Part shown: piece after piece, positions 26,646-36,949 of the stretch | Layout of the letters: each line of letters starts with the position of its first letter | Position numbering within the stretch: position 1 is the stretch's first letter | Assembly (NCBI RefSeq): GCF_900185615.1 | Contig: NZ_FYAK01000013.1 | Span: 1 to 64,000, forward strand | Source of the DNA: Photobacterium malacitanum | GTDB taxonomy: Bacteria > Pseudomonadota > Gammaproteobacteria > Enterobacterales > Vibrionaceae | Reading direction: 5' to 3' | Length of the DNA stretch: 64,000 nt | Notes under the pieces: generated by a model | Told to the model about the DNA's origin: nothing | Database searches by the model: none | Seen by the model: the letters and a program-made list of their open reading frames with translations, nothing else | Position numbers and translations under genes: made by a program

Positions 26646-27303
26646 GTATTTGATTGATGGCCCTGATGCTAAAGATGCGATAGCGACGTTTTTATTTGCG
26701 CATGGTGCTGGTGCCGGAATGGATCATGCTTTTATGACCACGGTTGCGCAGGGGTTAGCAGCACACAATATTCAGGTAGTACGGTTTAATTTCCCGTATA
26801 TGATCAAACGTGCTGAAGATGGTAAAAAACGTCCGCCCGATCGCCAACCTAAATTATTACTCGATTTTCAAACCCATATTGAACAGTTTGATAATGGCAA
26901 GTTAGTCATTGGTGGTAAATCAATGGGTGGTCGAATGGCGAGTTTAATGGTGACTGATATTGCCGCCCAAACAGCGCTAGTGAATAACTGTGCGGCAAAA
27001 GTTCGTGGTGTTGCTTGCCTTGGTTTTCCGTTTCATCCGCCAGCAAAGCCAGAAAATTATCGTGGCGATCATTTGGCAACTATCAGTGTACCAACGCTTA
27101 TTTTGCAAGGTGAACGTGATACCTTTGGCGTGCGCAGTGAAGTTGAACAATGGCCATTTTCAGCTCAGGTGGATTATCAGTTTTTAGCCGATGGTGATCA
27201 TGGTTTTAAGCCACGTAAAGCATCAGGTCATACTGAAGCTGAAAATATTGCTATCGCCATTGAATCATTAGCGGCCTTTATTAAAAAGTGTGTTGCTAGT
27301 TAA
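26626..27303 (+). CDS. Alpha/beta hydrolase of the KANL3/Tex30-like family
   Basis: 225-residue alpha/beta hydrolase. LFAHGAGAGMDHAFM forms the oxyanion-hole loop, GGKSMGGRMASLM is the nucleophile elbow, GERDTFG the acid and DGDHGFKPRKASG the histidine loop, so the catalytic triad is complete. The family (COG3571) has no settled substrate. It overlaps gcvA by 20 nt and precedes ygdD by 22 nt, so it travels in the gcvA operon; in E. coli this gene is not between gcvA and ygdD. Confidence 0.82.
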   Translation: MSLKKCEYLIDGPDAKDAIATFLFAHGAGAGMDHAFMTTVAQGLAAHNIQVVRFNFPYMIKRAEDGKKRPPDRQPKLLLDFQTHIEQFDNGKLVIGGKSMGGRMASLMVTDIAAQTALVNNCAAKVRGVACLGFPFHPPAKPENYRGDHLATISVPTLILQGERDTFGVRSEVEQWPFSAQVDYQFLADGDHGFKPRKASGHTEAENIAIAIESLAAFIKKCVAS

Positions 27304-27325
27304 GTAGCACAGAGGTGTATTTATA

Positions 27326-27727
27326 ATGGTTGAATTAACCGCTAAACAACGTCAACAATCACGATTGATGCTGATGTTTGCTGCATGCAGTGGCGTGGTG
27401 ATGGTGGCATTAGGGGCATTTGCAGCACATGGTTTAACGCATACGCTAGCCCCTTATTTACTCGATGTGTTTAAAGTCGGGGTTCAATATCAGGCATGGC
27501 ATACATTAGCATTATTAGCTTGTGGAATATTGTCACGCTTTTTGCCATCAAAAGCGTTATCATACGCGGCGCTGTTTTTTGGCCTCGGTATAATTTGCTT
27601 TAGTGGCAGTTTATATGCGCTGGCTTTAACCGGCATTAAATGGTTTGGTCCTATCACACCGATGGGCGGAATATGTTTTATTATTGGCTGGGTAATGCTC
27701 GCAATAGCAGCCTGGCGTTCAGCTTGA
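27326..27727 (+). CDS. ygdD: DUF423 inner-membrane protein YgdD
   Basis: 133 residues with four hydrophobic segments (about 14-35, 57-70, 78-100 and 108-128) and the family signature [10 protein letters not shown] near the N-terminus; [13 protein letters not shown] and [12 protein letters not shown] are also typical of DUF423. Function is unknown. The gene order gcvA-...-ygdD-rlmM is as in E. coli. Confidence 0.9.
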   Translation: MVELTAKQRQQSRLMLMFAACSGVVMVALGAFAAHGLTHTLAPYLLDVFKVGVQYQAWHTLALLACGILSRFLPSKALSYAALFFGLGIICFSGSLYALALTGIKWFGPITPMGGICFIIGWVMLAIAAWRSA

Positions 27728-27737
27728 GGGTTCCAAC

Positions 27738-28823
27738 GTGAATCAAGTTTTATTGTACTGTCGTCCTGGCTTTGAAAAAGAATGTGCCGGAGAGGTTCAA
27801 GACAAAGCAAATACGCTGGAATTGTTTGGTTTCCCTCGGGTGAAAAACAATTCAGGCTATGTGTTATTTGAATTCTATCAAGCAGGTGATGCTGATAAAT
27901 TCATTAAATTACAGCCATTTTCACAGTTGATTTTTGCACGCCAAATGTTTGCTACATCAGCAATGTTAAGCGGTTTACCTGCAGAAGATCGTATTTCACC
28001 TATTTTAGAAACCATTGGTGAAAACTTTCCTATTTGTGGTGATTTACGCATTGAAACACCAGATACCAATGAAGCGAAAGAGCTATTGAAGTTCTGCCGT
28101 AAATTTACAGTGCCATTACGCCAAGCAATGCGTAAACGTAATGTTTTATACGTTAAAGATAACCATAAAAAACCGGTTTTACACGTGTGCTTTATTGCTC
28201 CTGGTTGCTGTTTTGTTGGTTATTCTTACCCGCAAAATAACTCCCAATTTTTTATGGGTATTCCACGTCTTAAATTCCCAGCTGATGCGCCAAGTCGTTC
28301 AACGCTGAAGTTAGAAGAAGCATTTCACGTATTTATTCCTCGTGAAGAGTGGGATGAGCGTTTAGCTCCTGGTATGTGGAGTGTTGATTTAGGGGCGTGC
28401 CCAGGTGGTTGGACATATCAACTGGTGAAGCGTTCGATGTTCGTTCACGCGATTGATAATGGTACGATGGCACAAAGCTTAATGGATACAGGCCAAGTTA
28501 AATATCATGCCGTTGATGGTTTTAAATATGAACCAGCCCGTAAAAATATTACTTGGATTGTATGTGACATGATTGAAAAGCCAGCACGTGTAGCGCACCT
28601 AATGGGTGAGTGGCTAATAAAAGCATGGGCAAAAGAGGCGATTTTCAACCTTAAGTTACCAATGAAAGGCCGTTATGATGAAGTACTGCAAGATATTGAA
28701 AATCTAAAAGTATTGCTGATTAAAAATGGCGTTAAGTTTAAGCTACAAGCAAAACACTTGTACCATGACCGTGAAGAAATTACGGTGCATATTCAACGCT
28801 TAGATAATCGTTCAGCGTATTAA
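27738..28823 (+). CDS. rlmM: 23S rRNA (cytidine-2498-2'-O)-methyltransferase
   Basis: 361 residues (E. coli RlmM 366). An N-terminal THUMP region (about 1-170) precedes a Rossmann-type methyltransferase domain with the SAM motif [16 protein letters not shown] (about residues 218-233), then [10 protein letters not shown] and [13 protein letters not shown]. It 2'-O-methylates C2498 in the peptidyl-transferase region using SAM. It is last in the gcvA-hydrolase-ygdD-rlmM series and is followed by a strong terminator. Confidence 0.95.
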   Translation: MNQVLLYCRPGFEKECAGEVQDKANTLELFGFPRVKNNSGYVLFEFYQAGDADKFIKLQPFSQLIFARQMFATSAMLSGLPAEDRISPILETIGENFPICGDLRIETPDTNEAKELLKFCRKFTVPLRQAMRKRNVLYVKDNHKKPVLHVCFIAPGCCFVGYSYPQNNSQFFMGIPRLKFPADAPSRSTLKLEEAFHVFIPREEWDERLAPGMWSVDLGACPGGWTYQLVKRSMFVHAIDNGTMAQSLMDTGQVKYHAVDGFKYEPARKNITWIVCDMIEKPARVAHLMGEWLIKAWAKEAIFNLKLPMKGRYDEVLQDIENLKVLLIKNGVKFKLQAKHLYHDREEITVHIQRLDNRSAY

Positions 28824-28849
28824 TTTGCGGGCCAGTTAGTGGATTTCTT

Positions 28850-28879
28850 AACGCCACCTTTTGAGGGTGGCGTTTTTTT
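28850..28879 (+). terminator. Terminator of rlmM
   Basis: AACGCCACC / GGTGGCGTT stem (9 bp), 7-nt loop, then seven T. Confidence 0.93.
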
Positions 28880-28906
28880 ATGTAAATTATTTATATTAGA
28901 GCTAGA

Positions 28907-29686
28907 TCAACCCTGATGTGACTCATGATAACGAATATCTTGCAAATTAAAGCCTAATGTTAAATCGGTTTTTAAACGTGCGACAGCTTTGGATGCGCGA
29001 GCTGTTTCTTCATTGCCAGTGATTTTTTTTTGCCATTTAGGGGCAAGATCGGTCGCTGTAAGAATCGCTTCAAGGTTAGGGTAAAGACTTAATAATTCAA
29101 CTGCCGCTTTAGGACCAATACCGGCAACGCCCGGGATTTTACTGGAACTGATGCCTGCTAATCCCCAGTAGTCAGTTAATAATTGCGGCTTAACACCATA
29201 TTCTTTTTCAATAAACGGGCTATCAAGCCAGCGCTGTTGAAAGTAATCCCGAATACGTAAGGTGGGTTGTAACAACTGACAATAGCCTTTGTCGGTCGAA
29301 ACAATAGTCACTTGTTCATTACGCGAGGCGACTTTTAAGGCTAAGGTTGCCACTAGATCATCGGCTTCATCACCCTCTGATAATAGTGAATCAATACCGA
29401 TCGCCATAAATGCATCTTGAATCGTGTCCATGCCTGCTAATAACTCTGGCGGCATTGGTTTTCGGCCTTCTTTATAATGCGGCAGTAACTCTGCTCGCCA
29501 GCCGCGATCATCACTATTATGGTCAAATACCGCCACAATATGGCTGGGCTGGGTGCTACTAATGATTTTCTGTAATGCCTGACAACATACTCTGGCAGTG
29601 TTGTCGACATCGGGTTGCCCCGGTTGCGCCGCATGTACGCGACGAATAAGATTTAATGCATCAATAACAACGAGGTGAATAGCCAT
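28907..29686 (-). CDS. xni: Flap endonuclease Xni (ExoIX)
   Basis: 259 residues (E. coli 251), a stand-alone 5'-nuclease homologous to the small domain of DNA polymerase I. Visible parts are the N-terminal VVIDALNLIRRVHA, the metal-binding acidic cluster GDEADDLVATLA and VSTDKGYCQLL, and the helix-hairpin-helix ISSSKIPGVAGIGPKAAVEL. It cuts 5' flaps during DNA repair and replication. Xni lacks one of the acidic pairs found in larger flap endonucleases, as usual. It lies beside rlmM (convergent) and after ppnN. Confidence 0.94.
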   Translation of the reverse strand: MAIHLVVIDALNLIRRVHAAQPGQPDVDNTARVCCQALQKIISSTQPSHIVAVFDHNSDDRGWRAELLPHYKEGRKPMPPELLAGMDTIQDAFMAIGIDSLLSEGDEADDLVATLALKVASRNEQVTIVSTDKGYCQLLQPTLRIRDYFQQRWLDSPFIEKEYGVKPQLLTDYWGLAGISSSKIPGVAGIGPKAAVELLSLYPNLEAILTATDLAPKWQKKITGNEETARASKAVARLKTDLTLGFNLQDIRYHESHQG

Positions 29687-29711
29687 AAATAAATTCTGTT
29701 TAGATGAATAA

Positions 29712-29735
29712 AAGGAGCGCTTAGGCTCCTTATTG
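29712..29735 (-). terminator. Terminator between ppnN and xni
   Basis: AAGGAGC / GCTCCTT (7 bp), 6-nt loop, with T-rich sequence on the minus-strand side. It stops the ppnN transcript shortly before xni. Confidence 0.65.
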
Positions 29736-29763
29736 TACGCAAAACTGTTACCAAATAACGAAC

Positions 29764-31137
29764 TTATTTCGGTTGCTGGTGCGAGTTGACGATTTCATAA
29801 CAAGGCTCGTATTTACTTCCTGGTAATTTCATTCGTTGTTGGTCGACAAAGTTCTTCAGCAGTTTATCCATGCGTTGCATCAGTACTTTATCACCATCGA
29901 TTTTAAACCGACCATATTGCTCAATTTCATGAATACCTTCTTCTTTGACATTACCTGCGACAATACCTGAAAATGCACGGCGCAGATTAGCTGCCAGTTT
30001 TTCTTTCGGCTGATCCATATGTAAATCTAAGCTCGCCATTGCTTTATGGGTCGGTGAGAAGGGCATTTGAAAATCTTCAGGGATCGTCAGTGACCAGTTA
30101 AAACAATAAGCATCACCCGTCGCTAAACGATGTTCTTTCACGCGCGCCATCGATGCTTTCATCACTTGGGCAACTTCGGCAGGATCACCGATAATAATTT
30201 GATAATGCTGCGTTGCTGCTTCACCTAAAGTATCACGAATAAAATCATCTAAAGTGCGAAAGTAAGCTTCACTCTCTTTAGGGCCGGTGAGGATTAATGG
30301 CAGCGGTTGTTCTGCGTTATCAGGATGCATTAAGATCCCTAAAATATACAGCAGCTCTTCCGCAGTACCTGCGCCACCAGGGAAAATAATGATCCCATGA
30401 CCAACTCGAACAAAGGCTTCTAGGCGTTTTTCGATATCAGGTAAAATAACTAATTCATTGACGATAGGATTAGGTGGCTCTGCAGCAATAATTGAGGGTT
30501 CAGTTAACCCAATAAAGCGGCTGCCAGAATAACGTTGTTTGGCATGACCAATGGCAGCTCCCTTCATTGGGCCTTCCATTGCGCCTGGGCCGCAGCCTGT
30601 ACAAATATTAAGTTCACGCAAACCTAATTCATTGCCGACTTCGCGAGTATATTGATACTCAATCGGGTTAATGGAGTGGCCGCCCCAGCACACAATAATA
30701 TTAGGATCTTCGCCAGCATGTAGCGTGCGGGCGTTACGTAATAGGCTAAACACAAAATCAGTAATATGAGGCGCGCTGGCAAGATCGATATCGTTACGAC
30801 GGGCAATATGCATATCTACATAAATAATGTCGCGTAATACGGAAAACATGTGTTCTTGAATGCCGCGAATAATACGCCCATCAACGAAAGCATGCTCAGG
30901 TGGGTTGACCAGCTCGATTTTAATCCCACGTTCACGACGTAATAAGTTAATTGCAAAATCGAGATGTTTTTCAAGTAACTCTTTGGAATTATCAGTATGG
31001 CTACCTGAATTTAAAACCGCCAGTGAGCAGTTGCGATAAAGGCGATATAAATCACTGGATGCAGTTGCTTTTAAGCTGTCGGCTTCTATTTGTGATAATA
31101 GGTTCATAGCGCCGATAGGGCTGATATGCGTTATCAT
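29764..31137 (-). CDS. ppnN: Pyrimidine/purine nucleotide 5'-monophosphate nucleosidase
   Basis: 457 residues (E. coli YgdH/PpnN 454). It hydrolyses nucleoside monophosphates to base and ribose 5-phosphate and is activated by (p)ppGpp. The LOG-type signature [18 protein letters not shown] lies near residue 255, VCWGGHSI and [16 protein letters not shown] before it, and a C-terminal region ending in [13 protein letters not shown] is typical. Cytoplasmic. Single gene upstream of xni, as in E. coli. Confidence 0.95.
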   Translation of the reverse strand: MITHISPIGAMNLLSQIEADSLKATASSDLYRLYRNCSLAVLNSGSHTDNSKELLEKHLDFAINLLRRERGIKIELVNPPEHAFVDGRIIRGIQEHMFSVLRDIIYVDMHIARRNDIDLASAPHITDFVFSLLRNARTLHAGEDPNIIVCWGGHSINPIEYQYTREVGNELGLRELNICTGCGPGAMEGPMKGAAIGHAKQRYSGSRFIGLTEPSIIAAEPPNPIVNELVILPDIEKRLEAFVRVGHGIIIFPGGAGTAEELLYILGILMHPDNAEQPLPLILTGPKESEAYFRTLDDFIRDTLGEAATQHYQIIIGDPAEVAQVMKASMARVKEHRLATGDAYCFNWSLTIPEDFQMPFSPTHKAMASLDLHMDQPKEKLAANLRRAFSGIVAGNVKEEGIHEIEQYGRFKIDGDKVLMQRMDKLLKNFVDQQRMKLPGSKYEPCYEIVNSHQQPK

Positions 31138-31367
31138 AATAACCTCCCTGGTAATGATGAAACAGCATGTTCATTTATTGATATAGGCTGTGGCGCAAGG
31201 CGTAGTCACCAACGGACTGGTGTTAAAATCAAATAAAGAACAAGACGTTGACGATAAGATAATTTGTTGCTCTGTAGTTACCATACACAGGGATTATATT
31301 TTTGACCAGTAAATGATAATAATAATATAACGCAGTCGATAAAGGCGAATGTGGCTGTGATTGACGT

Positions 31368-32921
31368 TTAAATTTGGTCAATAATGATATTACTGCATGG
31401 ATGTTGAGCATGGAGTAATGCTATTTCAAGCCGTTCGATAACTTGTTTGGGCGTGTCGTTGGCAGCAAAAAAACCGCTGCTGATAGAAACCGACATTGCC
31501 ACACTCTGACCTTTGAAGTGTAACGGTAATTGACTCACCGCGGCACGAATATTTTGTAGCGTTTGATGGCGTTGTTGGTCATTACAATCGGTAATGATTA
31601 ACATAAACGCATCATCATTAAATCGCGCAATAAAATCGGTAGGATTCAGTTGTTGGCTAATCGTTTTTGCAATGATTTTAAGTGCTTTATCACCCGCATG
31701 ATGACCATAATTTTTATTAAGCTGACTCAGCTCATCGATATCAATTAGCATTAATAATAATGGCGTTTGGTAACGTAACCAGCGCTGATATTCATGTTCA
31801 AGTCGATCATCAAACGCACTACGGTTATAGGTTAAGGTCAATTTATCTCGAAAGATATTTTGTTCCTGTTGGCTTAAACGTTGATGGTAACTGTAGGTGT
31901 GCTGTTGTACTTGATGGACTTTATTGTCATTGTGGTTTAATTGTTCTATTAGTGCTTGTTCACGCTGCTCTAGCTGACTATTACGCTGAGCAAGTTGCTG
32001 TAATTCGTTGGCAATAGTGACTAATAATGGTGTTGCGTCAGGTGTTTTTTTAAGGTTTAGTTGTTGATTAATCGTTGTTGCTATTGAAGCAATATTGGTA
32101 TTGAAGTCACAGCGATGCTGGTGCAACACAGCAAAAGAACTTGCTGCTTTAGCCGTATTTTTTTGTAATGAGGCTAAATCACTATTGAGTGTATTTAAAA
32201 ACTGTTGTGAGGCATGGCGTTCAGCATGGGTGCCAGTAACAATAAGACGTAACACTTGCAATAACAGTGTTTGTAATCTTGTTTGATTTACCCCTTGGGT
32301 TAATTGTTCTCGAATCTCAAACAGTTGTTCGCCTTGCTCATTGGTAAAATCGATCTCAGAGATGACAGCGAGTAATTCCGCTGCTAACTCAACCTCAAAA
32401 TTTGGCTGCAGCTCAGTGAGGCTGGTACCGTTATTGCTGGCTGAAATTAACTTTATACTGCGTTCATACAGTTCAAGTAAGCGTAAGATACGCTGATGAT
32501 TGTCCAACAGTGTTGCTGATGGTTGATTAAAAATACTATGTAGATCACGCCGTAGTGATAGCGGTAACCCTTGGTAATGCGAGAGGGTACGGCCGCGTTG
32601 ATTTATATGGTGTTGTAAGCGTTTATTTTGGTGTTGAATCACATCGGCTTGTTGAATGACTAACCGTTCAATCATCGATAATCGTGGAATAAGTCGGCTG
32701 ATCTCTAGTGGCTGCTCAAGATCAACGCTAATGGCTTGTAGCCTTGTATCGAGTTCATTATCAATGCCTCGACACGCAACGACTAATCGAGTGATTAGCC
32801 GTTTTAAGATTACAATTTCACGCCGCGATTTCAGGTTAGAATCACGGTAAGAAAGTTGAGCGAGGTCTAAGCGTTGTTTTAGAACGCTGACTTCGTTAAC
32901 AATCGCGCTAATATCTGTCAT
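31368..32921 (-). CDS. Coiled-coil protein with degenerate GGDEF domain
   Basis: 517 residues, no signal peptide or membrane helix. A long helical N-terminal region (about 1-350), with coiled coil at about 310-350 (QLAQRNSQLEQREQALIEQL), precedes a GGDEF-type domain (about 360-515) starting FRDKLTLTYNRSAFDDRLEHEY with DIDELSQLNKNYGHHAGDKAL. The active-site loop reads ARFNDDAFML (about residue 432) instead of RxGGDEF. The first two glycines and the general base context are lost, so diguanylate cyclase activity is doubtful and it may bind c-di-GMP or act as a scaffold. It is probably monocistronic. Family is secure, function unknown. Confidence 0.82.
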   Translation of the reverse strand: MTDISAIVNEVSVLKQRLDLAQLSYRDSNLKSRREIVILKRLITRLVVACRGIDNELDTRLQAISVDLEQPLEISRLIPRLSMIERLVIQQADVIQHQNKRLQHHINQRGRTLSHYQGLPLSLRRDLHSIFNQPSATLLDNHQRILRLLELYERSIKLISASNNGTSLTELQPNFEVELAAELLAVISEIDFTNEQGEQLFEIREQLTQGVNQTRLQTLLLQVLRLIVTGTHAERHASQQFLNTLNSDLASLQKNTAKAASSFAVLHQHRCDFNTNIASIATTINQQLNLKKTPDATPLLVTIANELQQLAQRNSQLEQREQALIEQLNHNDNKVHQVQQHTYSYHQRLSQQEQNIFRDKLTLTYNRSAFDDRLEHEYQRWLRYQTPLLLMLIDIDELSQLNKNYGHHAGDKALKIIAKTISQQLNPTDFIARFNDDAFMLIITDCNDQQRHQTLQNIRAAVSQLPLHFKGQSVAMSVSISSGFFAANDTPKQVIERLEIALLHAQHPCSNIIIDQI

Positions 32922-33052
32922 TGGTTATGCATCTGCATTAATACAGTTAAAATCCATTTAATTCATAATGTTACTGATATTAAAAGATATGCTACCAAAA
33001 ATGAAACGTGATAGTTAGTGCTATTTATCAGACTGTTGTGATCGTTGTATAT

Positions 33053-35332
33053 TTAATTGATATCGTTGTTAATATTGTGATCATAGTTCCAGATTATTTC
33101 ATTATTAGTTGAGCTACGTACTTTTACTAATCCTTTATCAATACCTTCAACACAAGCACGACGAATATTATCGCCGACAAAACTAGCAGCAGGCGCAGCA
33201 TCAATAGCACAAATGTGAACCCAGTGACTGCCAGGTTGTTTATCATTGAGACTAATACCTGCATCAACGGTCATGAGTAATATATCGATCAGCTCTTGAT
33301 CGTTAATCGCGGTATAGGCACGAGGTAAAAATGGGTACTCGGCCATGCCAATTTGTAATGTATTATTAATATTGAGTGGCAAAGTATAGTTATCAATTAA
33401 TAGCTGCATTGATTCTGCCAATTGCTTTGGATCACAACTTAAACGTGCATTAGGCTCAATATATAAGAACATCGCATCAGAAAAGTGATAAATACGCGCT
33501 GGTTCTAATACTTGCTGCTGCAAATAATTACCAAACTCTTTTTCTGCGGCCAGGCCTTGTTGGTAGCCTTTTTCGAGATAAATTCGTTTTAAGAATGACA
33601 CTTCAAATAACGCAAATCGTAATCGATCACTTAAAGGTTCATTTATTATTTCACCAAGATGCCATTGTTCAAAGTTAGCACTGCTCTGTTGGAGAGAGTT
33701 TGCTAGACGTGCATTTAGCATTCGTAGGTTACGCAATCCGCTACGAGGGTGGGTATAGTAATCGGTAGTGAGTTTCGTTAGTTGTTGTTTTAATTGTTTA
33801 TTAATATGTTGTCGACGCCATAATAATAATAACAAAATCACTAACCCCCCAATGAGAGTTAAAGAAATTTTCTGTTGTTTATACAATGCATTTTGATTGA
33901 TGAATTGCTCACGTTCCATATCTTCAAGTTTCAGTGAACGTTCCATCATCTTTTGTTGCTGTTTAAATACTTCAGTGTTGCTTTTGGTCGCATTTTTTTG
34001 TTTGCCAGCATACAGTTGCTCATAGCGGCGTTGACTCAATAATGCATTATAATAGTCATTCTGTTTTTCAAATGCTTCAGATAAAATCGATTCGCCCATT
34101 AATTGTAAATTGGTGGCGCCAATACGACTTGCTGAGATTAAACCGGCTTGCAACGATGTTATCGCATCATCTAATTCACCTTTTTCGAGTTCTAATTGCC
34201 CTTGTAGAATCTGGCTTTCAGCGACAATATTTTCATTACCACTTTGCAGGGCAAGATTACGAGCCTGAACAATGTATTGTTCTGTTTTAGAGTAATTACA
34301 AAGGTGTAAGTAAATTCGCGCAATATTAAGCCGTAGACTTGCAGAGCGAAGATCATGTTTGAGCTGATTCTCTTGATCGAGCGCATTAAAATAATGCACT
34401 AGAGCAAGGTTATAGCGCCCTTGTTGCTCATAAATAGAAGCAATGAGAGCTAAGGTTTTTGCTAATTCTTGAGTACGTTTATAACGCTCAAAAAACTCGC
34501 CAGCTTGTGTGGCATGTTCCAGCGCTTTATCAAGTACGTGTCGCTCTTCAAATAACTGCGCTAATTCATAGTTAGCGCGTGCAATTTGTGGTTGGTCATC
34601 ATTTTCAACCGCTAACCAGTAACCACTTAATAAGCGATCAAGTGCCATATCATAATGATTGTGACGTAAATAATGTTGGCCGAGTGTGAGCTGATAATTA
34701 ATGGTTTCGTCTTTATCGTCAAATGTGACTAAATAACCTTTAGCTTTAATAAACAATTTTTCGGCGGCGGCGTCTTTACCAATACTTGATTCAATCAGCG
34801 CGCGTAGCATCAATGCTTTATATTTTAATTCTTGCAGTTGGCGGCTTAAATTTATTGGCTGTGCCTGCTTCATGTCAATATTGAGGGTATTGAGCATTTT
34901 TAGCGCAGTTGCACTGTTACTTAAATTAACCCAGTAAAATTGGGCCAGTAAAATACGACTTTCAAAGACGCTGAACATTAAATTATTATCAAGTGCTGTT
35001 TTTTCCGCTTTTTTGATAACAGCAATGGCTTTTTCAGGCCGTTGCAATAGTGATAAAGCTTGGGCTTGGATTTGCAATGCATTGACGGTATTGAGTGGGG
35101 TGCGGGTTGAATGATCGGCTTCACTATTAAGGTGCACTCGTGATGGATCTTGTGGCTGGCTCAGACGACGCTGTTCGAGGTAGCTTTTAGTGATTGTGAG
35201 TGTTCTTTCTGGTTGGCTTACCAGTAAAGTCTGTGCTTCGGTGAGGATCGGCGAGCTATAAATTTTCGCTTGAAGATCAAATGAGGTTGTTAGTAATACT
35301 AACCCAGAAATTAATAGGCCACGAAAAATCAT
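33053..35332 (-). CDS. TPR sensor-like membrane protein with a GGDEF-like C-terminal domain
   Basis: 759 residues. A signal peptide (about 1-22, ending FDLQAKIY) exports a large region of tetratricopeptide-like repeats (about 80-430: ARANYELAQLFEERHVLDKAL, ALIASIYEQQGRYNLALVHY, SLRLNIARIYLHLCNYSKTE). A coiled segment and one transmembrane helix (about 488-507, SLTLIGGLVILLLLLWRR) follow, then a cytoplasmic domain of about 240 residues. That domain folds like a GGDEF domain by pattern (LSDRLRFALFEVSFLKRIY, YHFSDAMFLYIEP in the active-site position) but keeps no catalytic residues. A signalling or scaffolding role is inferred. It lies between the other degenerate GGDEF gene and queF, on the same strand. 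Confidence 0.75.
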   Translation of the reverse strand: MIFRGLLISGLVLLTTSFDLQAKIYSSPILTEAQTLLVSQPERTLTITKSYLEQRRLSQPQDPSRVHLNSEADHSTRTPLNTVNALQIQAQALSLLQRPEKAIAVIKKAEKTALDNNLMFSVFESRILLAQFYWVNLSNSATALKMLNTLNIDMKQAQPINLSRQLQELKYKALMLRALIESSIGKDAAAEKLFIKAKGYLVTFDDKDETINYQLTLGQHYLRHNHYDMALDRLLSGYWLAVENDDQPQIARANYELAQLFEERHVLDKALEHATQAGEFFERYKRTQELAKTLALIASIYEQQGRYNLALVHYFNALDQENQLKHDLRSASLRLNIARIYLHLCNYSKTEQYIVQARNLALQSGNENIVAESQILQGQLELEKGELDDAITSLQAGLISASRIGATNLQLMGESILSEAFEKQNDYYNALLSQRRYEQLYAGKQKNATKSNTEVFKQQQKMMERSLKLEDMEREQFINQNALYKQQKISLTLIGGLVILLLLLWRRQHINKQLKQQLTKLTTDYYTHPRSGLRNLRMLNARLANSLQQSSANFEQWHLGEIINEPLSDRLRFALFEVSFLKRIYLEKGYQQGLAAEKEFGNYLQQQVLEPARIYHFSDAMFLYIEPNARLSCDPKQLAESMQLLIDNYTLPLNINNTLQIGMAEYPFLPRAYTAINDQELIDILLMTVDAGISLNDKQPGSHWVHICAIDAAPAASFVGDNIRRACVEGIDKGLVKVRSSTNNEIIWNYDHNINNDIN

Positions 35333-35453
35333 ATAGTCTCAAAACAGCACAATAACACACAAGATGGTGTTGATTTTACGGGGTTAATGCATCAAGTCCA
35401 GCAAAGTAAAGGTTTTTACCGGACTTAATGTTGAATTCGTCGTTAGGATCTAC

Positions 35454-36305
35454 TTACTGACGGGCAAGGCGGAAGTTATCACTTGGTGTTTTACCCATGT
35501 TAGTACGATATGGATTTATATCTAAACCACCGCGACGGGTATAACGTGCATAAACAGTCAGTAATTCTGGCTGACAAAAGCGCATAATGTCATTAAATAT
35601 ACGCTCAACGCATTGCTCATGGAACTCATTGTGATTACGGAATGACACGATATAACGTAGTAATTGTTCACGGTCGATACGATGACCTTTATACGCAATA
35701 CGTACGCTACCCCAATCAGGTTGGTTGGTAATTAAGCAATTTGACTTTAACAGGTGGCTATGAACAATTTCTTCAACGATATCGTCATTATCTGCAGCAC
35801 CTTCAAGGTATTCAGGCTTGAAACTGTAGTCATTAATTTCAATATCTTGATCGTCAATACACTCGCCAAAGAAATTAACAATCGGTTGATCATTAAAATC
35901 GGTTAGTGGCTGAATGGTTACGTCAACATCTTCACCTGCACAACGTGATAAATCAATTTGCAAAGTATCAGCAATGGTTTGCCAGTCATCAAAACGAGTT
36001 TGATTGAAGCTATTTAAGTACAGTTTAAAGGATTTTGACTCAATAAGGTTAGGGCTTGATGCAGGTAAGCGCACTTCACCAATAGCGACTTGAGGTAAGC
36101 CTTTTTTATTGAGCCAAGATAATTCGTATAATGTCCAAATATCATAGCCAGTGAATGGCAGTGCATCATCGCTGATATTAATATCGGTACGGTTTAAACT
36201 TCTTGGTACGGGTTGCAGTAGCGATGGATCGTACTGATCTTTATACTCTGTCTTTTGGCCAAGGGTTAAACCGGCTAATTCTTTAGCGTCTTTATATTTA
36301 CTCAT
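35454..36305 (-). CDS. queF: NADPH-dependent 7-cyano-7-deazaguanine reductase
   Basis: 283-residue bimodular (YqcD-type) QueF, as in E. coli (282). It reduces preQ0 to preQ1 in queuosine synthesis. The catalytic Cys and Asp are seen in [21 protein letters not shown], and [13 protein letters not shown] and [18 protein letters not shown] are conserved. The N-terminal half has [15 protein letters not shown], typical of the NADPH-binding module. Cytoplasmic. Divergent from syd across 86 nt, as in E. coli. Confidence 0.95.
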   Translation of the reverse strand: MSKYKDAKELAGLTLGQKTEYKDQYDPSLLQPVPRSLNRTDINISDDALPFTGYDIWTLYELSWLNKKGLPQVAIGEVRLPASSPNLIESKSFKLYLNSFNQTRFDDWQTIADTLQIDLSRCAGEDVDVTIQPLTDFNDQPIVNFFGECIDDQDIEINDYSFKPEYLEGAADNDDIVEEIVHSHLLKSNCLITNQPDWGSVRIAYKGHRIDREQLLRYIVSFRNHNEFHEQCVERIFNDIMRFCQPELLTVYARYTRRGGLDINPYRTNMGKTPSDNFRLARQ

Positions 36306-36391
36306 ACTGTCTATGACACTCTTGGATTAGAATAAATGTCCGTCGAAACGGTTTAAACCTAAAGTTTACTGAATCTTTTATGAGGTTGCGA

Positions 36392-36946
36392 ATGAATCAT
36401 CCTGTTACCTGCGCTTTATCTGATTTTTCTGCGCGTTATTTGCAAGCGTGGTGTGATGCAGATCGCGGTTTTCCTGTAAGTGAGCATTTAGTTGGGCTTA
36501 TTTCACCATGTGTCGTTAATGATAATGGCAGCAATGTGACGTGGAAACCGATTGAGCGTCAGCCAATGATTGCTTTAGAGGGAGTAGAGAAAGGCATGGA
36601 TTTAGCTCTCCATAGTGATATCAATGCTTTTTATGGATCGCAATTTAGTGGTGATATGAGTGCGATGTTTGGTGAGTTATCACTTGATTTATTGCAAGCT
36701 TTTAATGATGACGATATTGAGCGTTTACAACAAAATATTTTAGGCCATCTAGTAACACAACGCCGTATGAAGCTTAAACCGACAGTATTTATTGCTGTGG
36801 TTGATGATGAATCACAAGTTATTGCTATTTGTAATTTAACTGGCCAAGTGGTGTTAGAAACCTTAGGTAAGGATACTCGCCAAGTATTAGCCAATGATAT
36901 TGTGACTTTCTTAGAGCAATTACAACCAGTAGTGGCAGAGGACTAA
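36392..36946 (+). CDS. syd: SecY-interacting protein Syd
   Basis: 184 residues (E. coli 181). Peripheral cytoplasmic protein that binds SecY and is thought to proofread the Sec translocon. Visible family blocks are LSDFSARYLQAWCDADRGFP, LHSDINAFYGSQFSGDM and RMKLKPTVFIAVVDDE. The start at 36392 is supported by GAGG at 7 nt; an in-frame ATG four codons upstream is not. It is followed at 3 nt by the zinc-ribbon gene, so the two are probably co-transcribed. In E. coli csrB lies just downstream of syd; here csrB copies lie 1.6 kb further on. Confidence 0.93.
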   Translation: MNHPVTCALSDFSARYLQAWCDADRGFPVSEHLVGLISPCVVNDNGSNVTWKPIERQPMIALEGVEKGMDLALHSDINAFYGSQFSGDMSAMFGELSLDLLQAFNDDDIERLQQNILGHLVTQRRMKLKPTVFIAVVDDESQVIAICNLTGQVVLETLGKDTRQVLANDIVTFLEQLQPVVAED

Positions 36947-36949
36947 GGC

